64,000 nucleotides of DNA from Robiginitalea sediminis (GCF_002198115.1 NZ_NGNR01000003.1:508617-572616), one strand, 5' to 3'; positions 23,186-32,278 are shown, counted from the stretch's first letter. The notes: generated by a model not told the origin, from the sequence alone. Numbers and translations: made by a program.

Positions 23186-23863
23186 TTAGGTAGATTTCTT
23201 CTTAGCCGCTGCCATAGGAGGGGCTGTAGGCTTTTTCAGCATCTTCTTAGCCTGGATTTGCTTGCGTTGTATCAGCTGCTTGCGCATCTGGTACATGTTC
23301 CGGAACAGTTCCCCGTCAACGCCCAGGCACTCTCCGTCCTGGAGCCTTACCCGGTCCTGGGTGCGCATCTGGTAGGTGCCATCCGGAAACACGGTTGTTC
23401 CGTTTTCCAGGCGTGTGGCGGTTTCAAGCCTGACCTGTTCCTGGTTTCGGATTTGGTAGACATTACCGTCCATGAAGGTGTAGTGCACCCGGTTTTGGTT
23501 GCGCATCCGTACCTGTTCGGCATTCAGCCCGGCATTTTCTTTCTGGACCTTGTTGCGGTACTGGTACTCGTTGCGGTACATGACACCGTCACCGTCCAGG
23601 CATTCGCCATCCCTGAGGCGGTAGCGTTTACCGTCCGGGGCTTCATAATTCCCGTTCGGGTAAAGCACGGTTCCGTCGGAGAGGGTTTGTTGTTCCCTGA
23701 GATGGATTTCTGCCCGGTCTCTGAGTTGGAGCATTTCACCATCGACGGCGACTAGTTTCGTTCTGTCCTGATCCTGGATCCGGTCGCGATCGCGGTCCTG
23801 GGCATTCAGTGTTGCTGCAGCCATGGCGAGCAACATAAGGCCAATGGTTTTCTTTTTCATCAC
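23186..23863 (-). CDS. exported DUF6799 repeat protein
   Basis: 225-residue exported protein (signal peptide about 1-21, cleaved after NAQ) with a strongly charged mature part. A unit of about 65 residues appears to recur: DGTVLYPNGNYEAPDGK...LRDGECLDGDGVMYRNEY and FPDGTYQMRTQDRVRLQDGECLGVDGELFRNMY, with related MDGNVYQIRNQEQVRL between. This is the DUF6799 pattern common in Bacteroidota. The C-terminus is Lys/Ala/Pro-rich. Start could be 23863 or the adjacent Met at 23860. It has its own CRP/FNR-like promoter. Function unknown; Asp/Gly-rich loops suggest metal binding as a guess. Confidence 0.78.
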   Translation of the reverse strand: MMKKKTIGLMLLAMAAATLNAQDRDRDRIQDQDRTKLVAVDGEMLQLRDRAEIHLREQQTLSDGTVLYPNGNYEAPDGKRYRLRDGECLDGDGVMYRNEYQYRNKVQKENAGLNAEQVRMRNQNRVHYTFMDGNVYQIRNQEQVRLETATRLENGTTVFPDGTYQMRTQDRVRLQDGECLGVDGELFRNMYQMRKQLIQRKQIQAKKMLKKPTAPPMAAAKKKST

Positions 23864-23887
23864 CGTAAGATTTAAAGTTTATGGTGA

Positions 23888-23931
23888 TGAAAGTACGTAG
23901 GGTATATAGGAGTATCAATGACCTACATCAT
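23888..23931 (-). promoter_or_regulatory. CRP/FNR-like operator plus -7 element of the DUF6799 gene
   Basis: The dyad at 23918-23931 reads ATGATGTAGGTCAT on the minus strand. The -7 element TACTTTCA (23888-23895) begins 29.5 bp from the dyad centre. The coding start is 25 bases downstream. Confidence 0.65.
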
Positions 23932-24025
23932 TCCAACTGCCTTTTAACTAAGTCTTTAAGTGTAACTATGATTACATAGTTATCGCGAGAGTAATCCGCG
24001 GATTCCATGGGGGTCCGGGTAATTC

Positions 24026-24655
24026 TCAGGGCGTCAGCGCTTCAGGTTTCCGGCGAAAGGTGCAAAACAGGAAGTGTTGCACCGCCCCTGAAGGGGTCTT
24101 GTGTTCCGGGTAAAAGCACCTCACGGTCTCGAAGGTGTCCTCCCATATCTCTTGCAGGGCCTCAGCGCTGTAGCGCTGCACGGGAAGCCCGCTGCATTTC
24201 TGCGGGCCTTCATGGGAGAAGGTCCCGATCACCAGATAGCCACCCGGGCGGATATGGGCGGCGGCAATCGCCACATAACTGCGTGCCTCCTGCGGGTCTG
24301 TCAGGAAATGGAAGGCAGCCCGGTCGTGCCACAGGTCGTACATCCTCACAGGCTGCCAATGGGCGGCATCGGCACAAATCCAGTCCACCTCTGAAGCCGC
24401 TTCCCCAAGGCGGGAGGCGGCTTTTGAAAGGGCGGTTTGTGAGATATCGAGCACGGTCAGGTTCCGGTACCTCCGGGCCAGAAGCTGGTCCACCAGCCGG
24501 CTGTCTCCACCTCCCACATCGATAAGGGCCGCATCGGGCGCCAGGCCCAGGGGTTCGATCAGGGAAAGGGAAGTCTCCGGGGTAGGCTGGTACCAGCTTA
24601 CCGTCTTGGTGTCCTTGGTTTGGTATACGTTTTCCCAGTGCTGCTGTTTGTCCAT
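24026..24655 (-). CDS. class I SAM-dependent methyltransferase
   Basis: 209-residue Rossmann-type methyltransferase. Motif I ALIDVGGGDSRLVDQL is near residues 44-58, the acidic motif II (LTVLDIS) near 68, and DRAAFHFLTD near 113. The start HWENVYQTKDTKTVSWYQ resembles the group annotated as thiopurine- or tellurite-resistance-like (TehB/TPMT) small-molecule methyltransferases. The substrate is unknown. It sits 20 bases downstream of the DVKA-repeat lipoprotein gene on the same strand. Confidence 0.82.
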   Translation of the reverse strand: MDKQQHWENVYQTKDTKTVSWYQPTPETSLSLIEPLGLAPDAALIDVGGGDSRLVDQLLARRYRNLTVLDISQTALSKAASRLGEAASEVDWICADAAHWQPVRMYDLWHDRAAFHFLTDPQEARSYVAIAAAHIRPGGYLVIGTFSHEGPQKCSGLPVQRYSAEALQEIWEDTFETVRCFYPEHKTPSGAVQHFLFCTFRRKPEALTP

Positions 24656-24675
24656 GGCCCGTGAAGCGCGTCCTG

Positions 24676-25776
24676 TTACTCTATCTGGGGCACGGCCTTG
24701 ACATGGGCCTGGATTTCCACCCCGTTTACCACCCCTTCGGATTTGCCGGATTCCATTTTGACGCCTTTTACGTCATTGAGCAATCCTTCGGGGGACAGGG
24801 CCTTTACCCCGTAAAACGCGCCATCGGGAGCAACGACCTTGATATCTAAAATATTACCGGCTAACCGAACTCCTTTTACATCCAGGCGCTCCCCTTCCGG
24901 AGTTAGGGCTTTGATGTCGTAAATTGTCCCATCCGCACCAATGGCTTTCACCGGGGCATAGGGACCCCCACCCACCAGGATCTTGACGGGTAACTTCATC
25001 CCGTCCATTAAGGCTTTAACATCCATGATTTGCCTCTGCCCGCCATCCTGGATGGCTTTAACATCGTAGCGGTTGCCGTCTTGGTCCAGCGCTTTGATAT
25101 CCAGGGTCCTGCCCTCCGGGTGGATCCCCTTGACATGCCAGATGGGCGACTCGCCGGGGCCTTCTGCCTGAGGCAGGGCTTTGATATGGGCGTGGATGGC
25201 CACCCCGTTGATGATTCCTTCTTCCTGCCCGGTGACCATCTTTACTCCCTTTACGTCGTTGAGCTGGCCTTCAGGAGAAATGGCCTTTACCCCGTACTGC
25301 GCCCCGTCCTGGGCAATAGCTTTGATGTGGATGATGTTTCCGGAGGACCTAACCCCCTTAACGTCCAGTACTTCTCCCTGGTCAAGGGCTTTGATGTTGA
25401 AAATAGTCCCATCCGCTCCAATAGCCTTTACCGGGGCCAGGGCATCCTCGCTTACCAGGATTTTTACAGGGACTTTCAGACTGCCCATTAGGGCTTTCAC
25501 ATCCATGACCTGCCGCTGCCCATCCCCCTGGAGGGCCTTTACATCGAAGATGTTCCCTTCACTGTCCAGGGCTTTCACATCGAGGAAACGGCCTTCGGGA
25601 TGTACGGCCTTGATATGCCATACAGCGGTCCGGACTTCAGGTACATCCGGAGTTTCAGGCGTCTGTACAGGCTCGGTTTGGGTTTCCCCGCAACTGGCGA
25701 GCAAGATCGTGAGGGTCAGCATAAAACCCTTGGCCAGGGTCGATGCCATTCGGTGTTTGGTTTTAAGCGGTTTCAT
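24676..25776 (-). CDS. DVKA-repeat lipoprotein, two copies of a ~155-residue module
   Basis: 366-residue lipoprotein (lipobox LLASC, Cys 29). Residues about 52-205 and 212-366 are two copies of one module: each begins W-H-(I/V)-K-(A/G)-(V/I)-HPEGR and ends AH(I/V)KA(L/V)PQ. Each module contains eight to ten short units with the theme (D/N)(V/I)KA(L/I)-x3-G, about 15-20 residues apart. The regular Val/Ile-Lys-Ala strands with Gly turns suggest a beta-solenoid or propeller blade arrangement at the cell surface or periplasm. Lys is placed at the same spot in nearly every unit. I know no function. Confidence 0.75.
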   Translation of the reverse strand: MKPLKTKHRMASTLAKGFMLTLTILLASCGETQTEPVQTPETPDVPEVRTAVWHIKAVHPEGRFLDVKALDSEGNIFDVKALQGDGQRQVMDVKALMGSLKVPVKILVSEDALAPVKAIGADGTIFNIKALDQGEVLDVKGVRSSGNIIHIKAIAQDGAQYGVKAISPEGQLNDVKGVKMVTGQEEGIINGVAIHAHIKALPQAEGPGESPIWHVKGIHPEGRTLDIKALDQDGNRYDVKAIQDGGQRQIMDVKALMDGMKLPVKILVGGGPYAPVKAIGADGTIYDIKALTPEGERLDVKGVRLAGNILDIKVVAPDGAFYGVKALSPEGLLNDVKGVKMESGKSEGVVNGVEIQAHVKAVPQIE

Positions 25777-25819
25777 ATTGGTGGGTTGTTGGGTTCGGAT
25801 ACTACGGCGGGAAGGGGTT

Positions 25820-26149
25820 TTATACTCCTTCGGAAAGGCTCACGGCGGTGCCGCTTGCCGTAACCATGATCATGCCCCCGTTTGCACCGAGGGTCTCGTA
25901 ATCCAGGTCTATGCCCACAACGGCATCTGCCCCGAGTTTCCGGGCCTTGTCGGTCATCTCCGAGATGGCGCTCTGGCGGGCTTCGTTCAGCACCCGTTCA
26001 TACGAGCCCGAACGCCCACCCACAATATCCCGGATGCCGGCAAAAATATCCTTAAAGATATTGGCGCCAATGATGGTTTCCCCGGTAACGATGCCGTGGT
26101 ATTCCCGGATCTTCTGGTTTTCAACAGTTGGGGTAGTGGTTACAATCAT
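25820..26149 (-). CDS. YbjQ/UPF0145-family protein
   Basis: 109-residue soluble protein of the YbjQ (UPF0145, heavy-metal-binding-like) family: [38 protein letters not shown] start, then [29 protein letters not shown] and a hydrophobic end. The family forms pentameric beta-alpha rings; metal binding has been proposed but is not established. It lies 10 bases downstream of the M20 peptidase gene, likely co-transcribed. Confidence 0.88.
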   Translation of the reverse strand: MIVTTTPTVENQKIREYHGIVTGETIIGANIFKDIFAGIRDIVGGRSGSYERVLNEARQSAISEMTDKARKLGADAVVGIDLDYETLGANGGMIMVTASGTAVSLSEGV

Positions 26150-26159
26150 AAAGGGTTTT

Positions 26160-27590
26160 TCAGGGGTTAAGGGCCCGGATCAGTGCATGGGTAAAGCCGA
26201 TCATCTCGGCGTAGTTTTCCTTGGAGATCTTCTCGTCTATCCCGTGGAAACGGGTCATGCTGTCCGGGCCAATGCGGATGGGGTAGAAGCGATATACATC
26301 TTGCGAAATGCCATAGAAATACCGGGCATCCGTCCCACCTCCTACCAGGCCGGGAACGACAATGGCATCCGGGAAGGCCGAACGGATGGTTTGTTCCAGG
26401 ATCCGGTAGGCCTCGGAATCGATTTCCGATACGGGGGAGGGGTTGGTCAGAAAGCCTACGGGTTCTACTCGCACTTTATCGCTAATGCTTTCCTGTATAT
26501 GGGCCTTTACGGATTCAATGGTTTCCCCGGGCAGGATCCGGAAGTTGATGGTTGCCTCAGCCACGGTTGGGATCACATTGTTTTTGACCCCGCCCCCGAT
26601 GATGGTGGGGGCTGTTGTGGTGTGGGCATTCAGGGCTTTAAGGATGGGTTTTTTCAGGAGCCAGGGGTTGGCGAAAGCCATGCGCTGGAGGAACGGCAGC
26701 TCCGGCCCCAAGTATTCAAACTGGTAGGTGATTGGGTCTACTAGGTTGTAGGGTCTTTGGTTGTTTTCCAGGTCCACGATGGCCTGGGCCAGGATGCCGA
26801 TGGTATTTTCCCGTGGGGGCTGGGAACTGTGCCCGCCACTGGTTTCCACAATAAGCCGGAAGGAGGCAAAGCCCTTTTCTGCCAGGTTGACCATAGCTAC
26901 GGGAGCGTCCACCCCGGGGATCATCCCTTCGGCTAAAAAGCCGCCTTCATCCAGTGTCATAGCGGCCTTTATCCCCAGGCTTTCGAGGTGGGCTGCGATT
27001 TTGGCGGCCCCATTGGAGCCGCCAACCTCCTCGTCGTGGCCAAAAGCGAGGTAAAAGGTCCGTTTCGGGATAAAGCCCTCGGCCAGTAGCATTTCTACGC
27101 TTTCCAGGATGGCCATCAGGGAGCCCTTGTCGTCCATGGTCCCACGGCCAATAATGTGGCTGTCGGTTATACGGCCCTCAAAGGGTCCGGCTTCCCAGTC
27201 ACCCAGGGTGGGCTCATCTACCGGCACAACATCCTGGTGGGACATCAGGATAACAGGCTGTGCCGAAGCATCGGTCCCTTTCCAGGTATACAGGAGGCTG
27301 TATTGGTTGATCGTATCCAGTTGCAGGCGTTGGTGGACCAGGGGGAATTCCTCTCTCAGGTAGGTGTGGAAACCCCGGAAGGCTGCTGAGTCCGGTTCGG
27401 CATCCTCGCTGTAAGACACGGTAGGGAAGCGCACGGCCCCTGCCAATCTTTCATATGCCGCCTCCGGGACCCCCGGGAGTTCCAGGGCCTGGGGGGCAAC
27501 CTGTTTCGATTGGAGCATTACAGTATTGAAGACCAGAATGGCTGCTACCACCAGGGCCAGCCCCAGCAGGAGGTAAAGGATTTTTTTCAT
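26160..27590 (-). CDS. M20-family peptidase (carboxypeptidase PM20D1-like), membrane-anchored
   Basis: 476-residue zinc peptidase with an N-terminal membrane anchor (about 4-26). Zinc ligands and catalytic residues are visible: [11 protein letters not shown] (His), GTMDDKGS (Asp), FGHDEEVGG (Glu pair) and a final FHGIDEKI (His). A dimerisation domain is inserted around 240-350. The length and the long N-terminal region match the PM20D1/carboxypeptidase S group, which cleaves N-acyl amino acids or dipeptides. Role here is probably peptide or N-acyl amino acid use in the periplasm. Confidence 0.88.
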   Translation of the reverse strand: MKKILYLLLGLALVVAAILVFNTVMLQSKQVAPQALELPGVPEAAYERLAGAVRFPTVSYSEDAEPDSAAFRGFHTYLREEFPLVHQRLQLDTINQYSLLYTWKGTDASAQPVILMSHQDVVPVDEPTLGDWEAGPFEGRITDSHIIGRGTMDDKGSLMAILESVEMLLAEGFIPKRTFYLAFGHDEEVGGSNGAAKIAAHLESLGIKAAMTLDEGGFLAEGMIPGVDAPVAMVNLAEKGFASFRLIVETSGGHSSQPPRENTIGILAQAIVDLENNQRPYNLVDPITYQFEYLGPELPFLQRMAFANPWLLKKPILKALNAHTTTAPTIIGGGVKNNVIPTVAEATINFRILPGETIESVKAHIQESISDKVRVEPVGFLTNPSPVSEIDSEAYRILEQTIRSAFPDAIVVPGLVGGGTDARYFYGISQDVYRFYPIRIGPDSMTRFHGIDEKISKENYAEMIGFTHALIRALNP

Positions 27591-27677
27591 TGCGGTTGGT
27601 TAAAACAGGAAACCCTGTTGGGGTATTAAAGCTACTGTATTTTGGGCGTAATGCCAAGCCGGAAGATAGCGGAAATG

Positions 27678-29858
27678 CTAGCTTGCAAGCGCCTCCCTGA
27701 CCCGCTCCGGGGTAAAAGGAAGGTGGCGGAGCCTTTTGCCGGTGAGACGGAAAAAAGCATTGGCTATGGCACAAGCCACCATGGGGGTTGCTGTCTCCCC
27801 AACCCCTTCCGGGTGATCCGAGGATGGCAGGATGTCCACTTCAATGCTTTCAGGGGCCTCGTTCATCCGCAATAGGGGGTAATCGCTATAATTGGATTGT
27901 TGTACATGGCCATCCACAATGGTAATCCGCTCTTTAAGCACACTGCTCATGCCCATGATCAGGCCCCCTTCCATCTGGGCCCGGATATTGTCCGGGTGCA
28001 CGGCAACCCCGGCATCGAGAGCACACCAGAACCGGTGTACCCGGATGTCCCCGCTGGAGCGGTTTACAGAAATCTCGCAAATCCCGGTACCCAGCGAACC
28101 GTGTTCCACAAAGGCGACCCCCCGTGCCCTGCCTTCAGGTGCGGGGGTGTCCCACCCCGCCATCTCTGCAGCCCGGTTTAGCGTAGCAAGGGCCCTGGGC
28201 GAGCGGGCCATCAGGTTGCGGCGCAGCGCCACAGGGTCCATTCCCTCCCCGGCTGCCACCTCGTCCAGGAGGCATTCAATGGCGTATTTATTGGGGCCGT
28301 GCCCAACCGAACGCCAGTGTTTCAGGCGAACGCCATGGGAGGTCTCCCTCCATTCCGCGCATTGGTTAGGGATATCGTAGTGGTCATTTCGTGAACCGCT
28401 GGCCACCAGGTTGCCCCCGTCACCCACCACGCAGTGATACAGGGCGGTAACGCGGCCCTTGCCGTCCACCCCTGCTTTAAGGTGCTGCAGGCTTAACGGG
28501 CGATACGCGCCATAGCGCACATCGTCTTCCCGGGTCCATAGCAGTTTTACCGGGCGGGGGGCCATTTCCTTGGCTAACAGGACGCATTCAGTCACAAAAT
28601 CGTTCATGCTGCGGCGCCCGAAGCCCCCACCGAGGTATTGCAGGTGGATGTCTACATTTTCCGGTGGGATGCCCAACAGGCCTGGTACGCCCAGTTTGGA
28701 GTCGGGCCCTTGTTGGGAGCCTACCCAGACCTCTGCCTTTTGCCCATCCTCCGAGATGCGGGCTACGGCATTAAGGGGTTCCATCTGTGCGTGGTAGACA
28801 TAGTCGTTTCGGAACTCCCCGGAATAGACTTTTACCGCTGAGGCCAGGGCTGCAGACACGTCCCCCGATTCGTGCACCGTTTCCCCGGCTTCCCCGGAAC
28901 GGGCCCGGTTCGCATAAGAGGAAAAAATTTCCTGGGAGTTGAACCCTGTGGCCGGGGCTTCGCTCCAGGAAATTTCCAGGCGATTTTTGGCAGTCAGGGC
29001 TGCTTCCAGAGTTTCGGCGACCACCCCAATGGCGTACTCGAACGGGACGATCTTCAGGACCCCTTTCATCGCGAGGATATCCGATTCATTGCGCAGGGTG
29101 GGGCGTGACCCGTGGAGGTTGCCTCGCTCCAGGACCCCATATATCATTTCCGGGAGGCGTATATCGCAGGCAAACCGGGCGGACCCGTCTACCTTGGCTG
29201 GGATTTCGGTGCGTGCAATTTCCTTTCCCACCCATCGGAATTCCGTGGGGTCCTTGAGCTGGTCAGGGCCGAATTCCGGCAGCGTTTCCGGCATTTGGAG
29301 CAGGGATGCCAGTTCGCCGAAAGAAAGGGCCTTGCCGGAAGGCCGGTGGAGTACGCGGTGCGGCTCGGTCTCTAATTCGTCTAAAGGTACCTGCCAGTGC
29401 TGGGCTGCCGAATACATCAGGACGTACCGCGCCTGTGCCCCGGCATTCCGCATCACGTTATAATAGCTGTTGGTGGTCCGGCTCCCTACCGTGAACATCA
29501 GTTTGGTGCCCGGAGCCCATCCGGGGGAGCCATAGATTTCGGTGACCTGGGGGGAGAAGGCCACTTGCACCTGGTTCCAGTCGGCATCCATCTCTTCGGC
29601 AAAGAGTAAGGGAAGCGAGGTCATAGAACCCTGGCCCATTTCCGCTGCGGGGTTGAAGATGGTCAGGGAACCGTCCTCGGCCAGACGGACCCAGGCAGTG
29701 AGTTCATGTTGGGCGAGGGTTTTGGTTATCCGGTCCTTGTCGGAACAGGAAATTAAGGTGGGAAGCAGGCCGGATGTGCCAATGAAAAGGGCTGTTCCCC
29801 CAGTGGTTTTCAGGAATTGCCGGCGGCTGGTGCTGGTGTTGGTGTTGGGATGCGGCAT
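27678..29858 (-). CDS. molybdopterin-binding subunit of a xanthine-dehydrogenase-family oxidoreductase (IorB-like)
   Basis: 726-residue large subunit of a molybdenum hydroxylase, related to isoquinoline 1-oxidoreductase beta subunit. A Tat-like signal is present (SRRQFLKTTGGTALFIG, about 12-28), so export is likely. Molybdopterin-contact motifs include QGSMTSLPLLFAEEM, GGGFGRRSMNDF near 425 and GVGETATPMVACAIANAF near the C-terminus, where the catalytic Glu (VGET) lies. The 2Fe-2S subunit is encoded 2 bases upstream. No FAD subunit is nearby, as is usual for this two-subunit class that donates to cytochromes. Substrate unknown. Confidence 0.88.
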   Translation of the reverse strand: MPHPNTNTSTSRRQFLKTTGGTALFIGTSGLLPTLISCSDKDRITKTLAQHELTAWVRLAEDGSLTIFNPAAEMGQGSMTSLPLLFAEEMDADWNQVQVAFSPQVTEIYGSPGWAPGTKLMFTVGSRTTNSYYNVMRNAGAQARYVLMYSAAQHWQVPLDELETEPHRVLHRPSGKALSFGELASLLQMPETLPEFGPDQLKDPTEFRWVGKEIARTEIPAKVDGSARFACDIRLPEMIYGVLERGNLHGSRPTLRNESDILAMKGVLKIVPFEYAIGVVAETLEAALTAKNRLEISWSEAPATGFNSQEIFSSYANRARSGEAGETVHESGDVSAALASAVKVYSGEFRNDYVYHAQMEPLNAVARISEDGQKAEVWVGSQQGPDSKLGVPGLLGIPPENVDIHLQYLGGGFGRRSMNDFVTECVLLAKEMAPRPVKLLWTREDDVRYGAYRPLSLQHLKAGVDGKGRVTALYHCVVGDGGNLVASGSRNDHYDIPNQCAEWRETSHGVRLKHWRSVGHGPNKYAIECLLDEVAAGEGMDPVALRRNLMARSPRALATLNRAAEMAGWDTPAPEGRARGVAFVEHGSLGTGICEISVNRSSGDIRVHRFWCALDAGVAVHPDNIRAQMEGGLIMGMSSVLKERITIVDGHVQQSNYSDYPLLRMNEAPESIEVDILPSSDHPEGVGETATPMVACAIANAFFRLTGKRLRHLPFTPERVREALAS

Positions 29859-29860
29859 GA

Positions 29861-30340
29861 TCAGGCGGTTTTGGATTCAGTCATGGCCTTCCCGGCCCTT
29901 TCGATGGCTTCCAGGATACGCATATAGGTACCGCACCGGCAAAGCACCCCACTCATATAATTGCGGATGGTTTCCCGGTCTGCAGTGGGGTTTTGGCGCA
30001 GTAGGGCTGCGGCCTGCATGATCTGCCCGGGCTGGCAATACCCGCATTGGGGGACCTGTGCGGCTATCCAGGCTTCCTGCAGCGGGTGGTTACCGCCCTC
30101 GGAAAGCCCTTCTATAGTGGTAATCTGCTGCCCGCCGGAGACGTTTTCCACCCGCAGGGCACAGGCCCGCATGGGGTTGCCGTCTACATGGATGGTGCAG
30201 GTGCCGCATTGGGCAATGCCGCAGCCGTATTTCGTACCGGTGAGCCCCAGGTCTTCGCGGAGGATCCACAGGAGCGATGCCCCGGGGTCTGCCTCCACCT
30301 GGTGCCGGGTGCCGTTTATGAGTAATTCAAATTGAGCCAT
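29861..30340 (-). CDS. 2Fe-2S subunit of the molybdenum hydroxylase (IorA-like)
   Basis: 159-residue electron-transfer subunit with two 2Fe-2S clusters. The plant-ferredoxin-type cluster has Cys in YGCGIAQCGTC near residues 40-48 plus a later Cys (RACAL). The second, helical domain has CGYCQPGQ near 100 and CRCGTY near 135. The start at 30340 (MAQFELLINGTRHQV) gives the standard length; a longer frame would add a Pro-rich tail with no homology. Forms the enzyme with the downstream large subunit. Confidence 0.92.
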   Translation of the reverse strand: MAQFELLINGTRHQVEADPGASLLWILREDLGLTGTKYGCGIAQCGTCTIHVDGNPMRACALRVENVSGGQQITTIEGLSEGGNHPLQEAWIAAQVPQCGYCQPGQIMQAAALLRQNPTADRETIRNYMSGVLCRCGTYMRILEAIERAGKAMTESKTA

Positions 30341-30566
30341 GCGTAATGCTTTAGCCCATAAAAGATACTGAAAATGCTGGATTCTGATGTGGTTCCGGAT
30401 GGGTTTTCCATCGGGAAATGTTTCGGGGTGATGGGATGTTGCAGGGGTTGGGTTTAGTTTGATGGGTGGGGGGAGGGGGCCTGCCACATCACAACCTTAT
30501 ACCCCTTCCAGCAACACCAAACATACAGCCCCTCCTTCGGGGACAACTCCAGCCCAAGCAGACCTT

Positions 30567-31019
30567 TTACAGGCCATAGGTCCTGCGCGCCCGCTCCACT
30601 TGTGCTTCCTCTGTAGTATCGGGGTAGAGTACATATCTGGGGGCTACTATAGGCTTAATCTTCTCTACGGTAAGGCGGGTAACGGTGCCAAAAGGGAACT
30701 GGTCTGAGGCCAATCCGGATAGGGCTTCGTGCATTTTGGCGAAATCCGGATGGTCTTTCCCGATAATTTCTGCCTTCCCTTTCATCTGAAATCCTTTCTG
30801 GATAAGGATGTCGATAAAACTGGCGCAGGCCTGAGGGTTGTCCCGGATATTGCGAACCGTTTGGGGCGATGCAATGTTGGCAATGATAATGGCGTCTGGC
30901 CCGAAATGGGTGAAAATCTCTTTCGGGGAAACATTGGGCTCCCCGGTTTTGGAGGCTGTAGCCAGCCAGCATAAGACACATTTGTCTATGTATGCCTTGT
31001 GGGTTTGGGTGAGTTCCAT
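30567..31019 (-). CDS. pyridoxamine 5'-phosphate oxidase-like flavin-binding protein
   Basis: 150-residue split-barrel protein of the PNPOx-like superfamily. From Met 31019: MELTQTHKAYIDKCVLCWLATAS, then VSPKEIFTHFGPDAIIIANIASPQT and NIRDNPQACASFID, the standard core. A late Arg/Tyr segment (VAPRYVLYP) matches the group annotated as FMN-binding general stress or dinitrobenzene-type proteins. It likely binds FMN or F420-like cofactor; the substrate is not clear. A longer frame to 31097 overlaps the next gene and is not favoured. Confidence 0.82.
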   Translation of the reverse strand: MELTQTHKAYIDKCVLCWLATASKTGEPNVSPKEIFTHFGPDAIIIANIASPQTVRNIRDNPQACASFIDILIQKGFQMKGKAEIIGKDHPDFAKMHEALSGLASDQFPFGTVTRLTVEKIKPIVAPRYVLYPDTTEEAQVERARRTYGL

Positions 31020-31045
31020 AGCATTGCCTTTAGGTCCGGGTTGGG

Positions 31046-31333
31046 CTAGCTGCCGGCGAGGGGGGAACCAAAAAGGCCTACAGCCAATTCGAGCCATAAA
31101 AGTAACACAGTCAGAAGAATTAGCACCATCATTCCCGTGCGAATTCCGGGAGATTGGATTTTGGTCCTTACGACGTAGATGGAAAGACTAGCCCCATACA
31201 GCAGGATAGCAGCCACGAGGAAGTCTGCCGGCCCCCAGTTTACCTGGTGGGTAAACAGCATGGCACCAAGAGGTAGCAAGAGGATCATTATGGGAAGTAT
31301 TAAGGCCCACTTTAAGGTTGTTGAAACAGCCAT
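31046..31333 (-). CDS. small membrane protein, function unknown
   Basis: 95-residue protein from Met 31333 (MAVSTTLKWALILPI). Three hydrophobic segments (about 7-28, 36-54, 66-88) with short polar loops. No recognised family. It lies 26 bases upstream of the PNPOx-like gene on the same strand. A near -7 motif (TACTTTG, one base short of consensus) occurs upstream around 31355. Confidence 0.62.
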   Translation of the reverse strand: MAVSTTLKWALILPIMILLLPLGAMLFTHQVNWGPADFLVAAILLYGASLSIYVVRTKIQSPGIRTGMMVLILLTVLLLWLELAVGLFGSPLAGS

Positions 31334-31454
31334 TTTAAAAGAACTTTGAAATACAAAGTAAATAAATATTTTGCAAAGGACCAAGGAGGGCTGTGAATTC
31401 CTGCGTACGGATAGGGGAGTTTAAATAGCTTGTTGGGAGGTATGGAACTTCCGG

Positions 31455-31820
31455 TCAGGGCTCCCGTAGTATTTTCTCCATTTTACGACCCTTGGCCAAT
31501 TCGTCCACCAACTTGTCCAGGTAGCGCACCTGTTGGGTTACGGGATTCTGGATTTCCTCAACCCGGTATCCGCAGATAACGCCTTTAATCAGGTGTGCGT
31601 TCGGGTTTAGTTCTGCCCCTCCAAAGAATTCGGCAAAGGTGGCCTTTTGTGCTATCAATTCCTGTACCTTTTTGGTGTCATAGCCTGTAAGCCATTCAAT
31701 AACCTGGTGTAATTCCTCCAGGGTACGTCCTTTCTTTTCAACCTTGGCTACGTAATGGGGATATACAGACGCGAAGGACATGTTTGCAATCCGCTCGTCG
31801 TGGTGGCTGGTGTCTTTCAT
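31455..31820 (-). CDS. DUF2200-family protein
   Basis: 121-residue soluble protein matching DUF2200: it begins near HHDERIANMSFASVYPHYVAKVEKKGRT and contains VIEWLTGYD, NPNAHLIKGVICGYRVEEI and LVDELAKGRKMEKIL. The family is widespread, compact and without known activity. It is encoded 5 bases after the stop of the upstream secreted protein gene. Confidence 0.88.
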   Translation of the reverse strand: MKDTSHHDERIANMSFASVYPHYVAKVEKKGRTLEELHQVIEWLTGYDTKKVQELIAQKATFAEFFGGAELNPNAHLIKGVICGYRVEEIQNPVTQQVRYLDKLVDELAKGRKMEKILREP

Positions 31821-31825
31821 GAGTT

Positions 31826-32278
31826 TCAGGTTTTTGGGTTGGGTTTTGTGTTACTCCGGATCAGTACCCGCGTTTCGTACCGGTATTTCCTGTGGTCCCG
31901 CATCAGGCGCCTTATGGTGCGTTTCCCCCTGTAGCTACTGTTTTCAACCCATCCGAGCAGGACCAGCTCCAGGTGGGATCCGGAAGGCGAGTCGATAAGG
32001 TAAACCAGGGTTTCATCATACAAGAGGGAGGCTGTTGGCGGGAAATGGCAGGGAAGTTGCCCGCTTCCGGTCCGTATCACGAGATAGTTTCCGTCAATCG
32101 CGTAGGCGCCCATCCCGGCGACATCCACGGAGACGCCACCATTACTGAGGGTCCGCAGACATACCGAATCCCGCATGAATACCAGGGTATCCTTGGCCCC
32201 GGTGTACGTGCCTGAAAGCGATTGGCCGCAAAGCGGCACGGAAGCCCCCAGAATAAGAACCCAAAGCAGACGCATCAT
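31826..32278 (-). CDS. secreted protein of unknown function
   Basis: 150-residue protein with signal peptide (MMRLLWVLILGASVPLCGQ). The mature part is short-strand beta-like (LSGTYTGAKDTLVFMRDSVCLRT, then YAIDGNYLVIRTGSG), recalling small lipocalin-like or copper-resistance NlpE-like barrels, but no firm family. The C-terminus is basic (RRLMRDHRKYRYETRVLIR). Confidence 0.58.
   Translation of the reverse strand: MMRLLWVLILGASVPLCGQSLSGTYTGAKDTLVFMRDSVCLRTLSNGGVSVDVAGMGAYAIDGNYLVIRTGSGQLPCHFPPTASLLYDETLVYLIDSPSGSHLELVLLGWVENSSYRGKRTIRRLMRDHRKYRYETRVLIRSNTKPNPKT

Noticed and set aside
23186..25776. CRISPR-like periodicity in the repeat genes
   Set aside because: The repeats are coding, unequal in length, and degenerate at DNA level; no spacer-repeat pattern.
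27604..27619. AACAGG-N4-CCTGTT inverted repeat as a terminator
   Set aside because: Stem of only six pairs and no T-run of note; the neighbouring genes are in the same direction.
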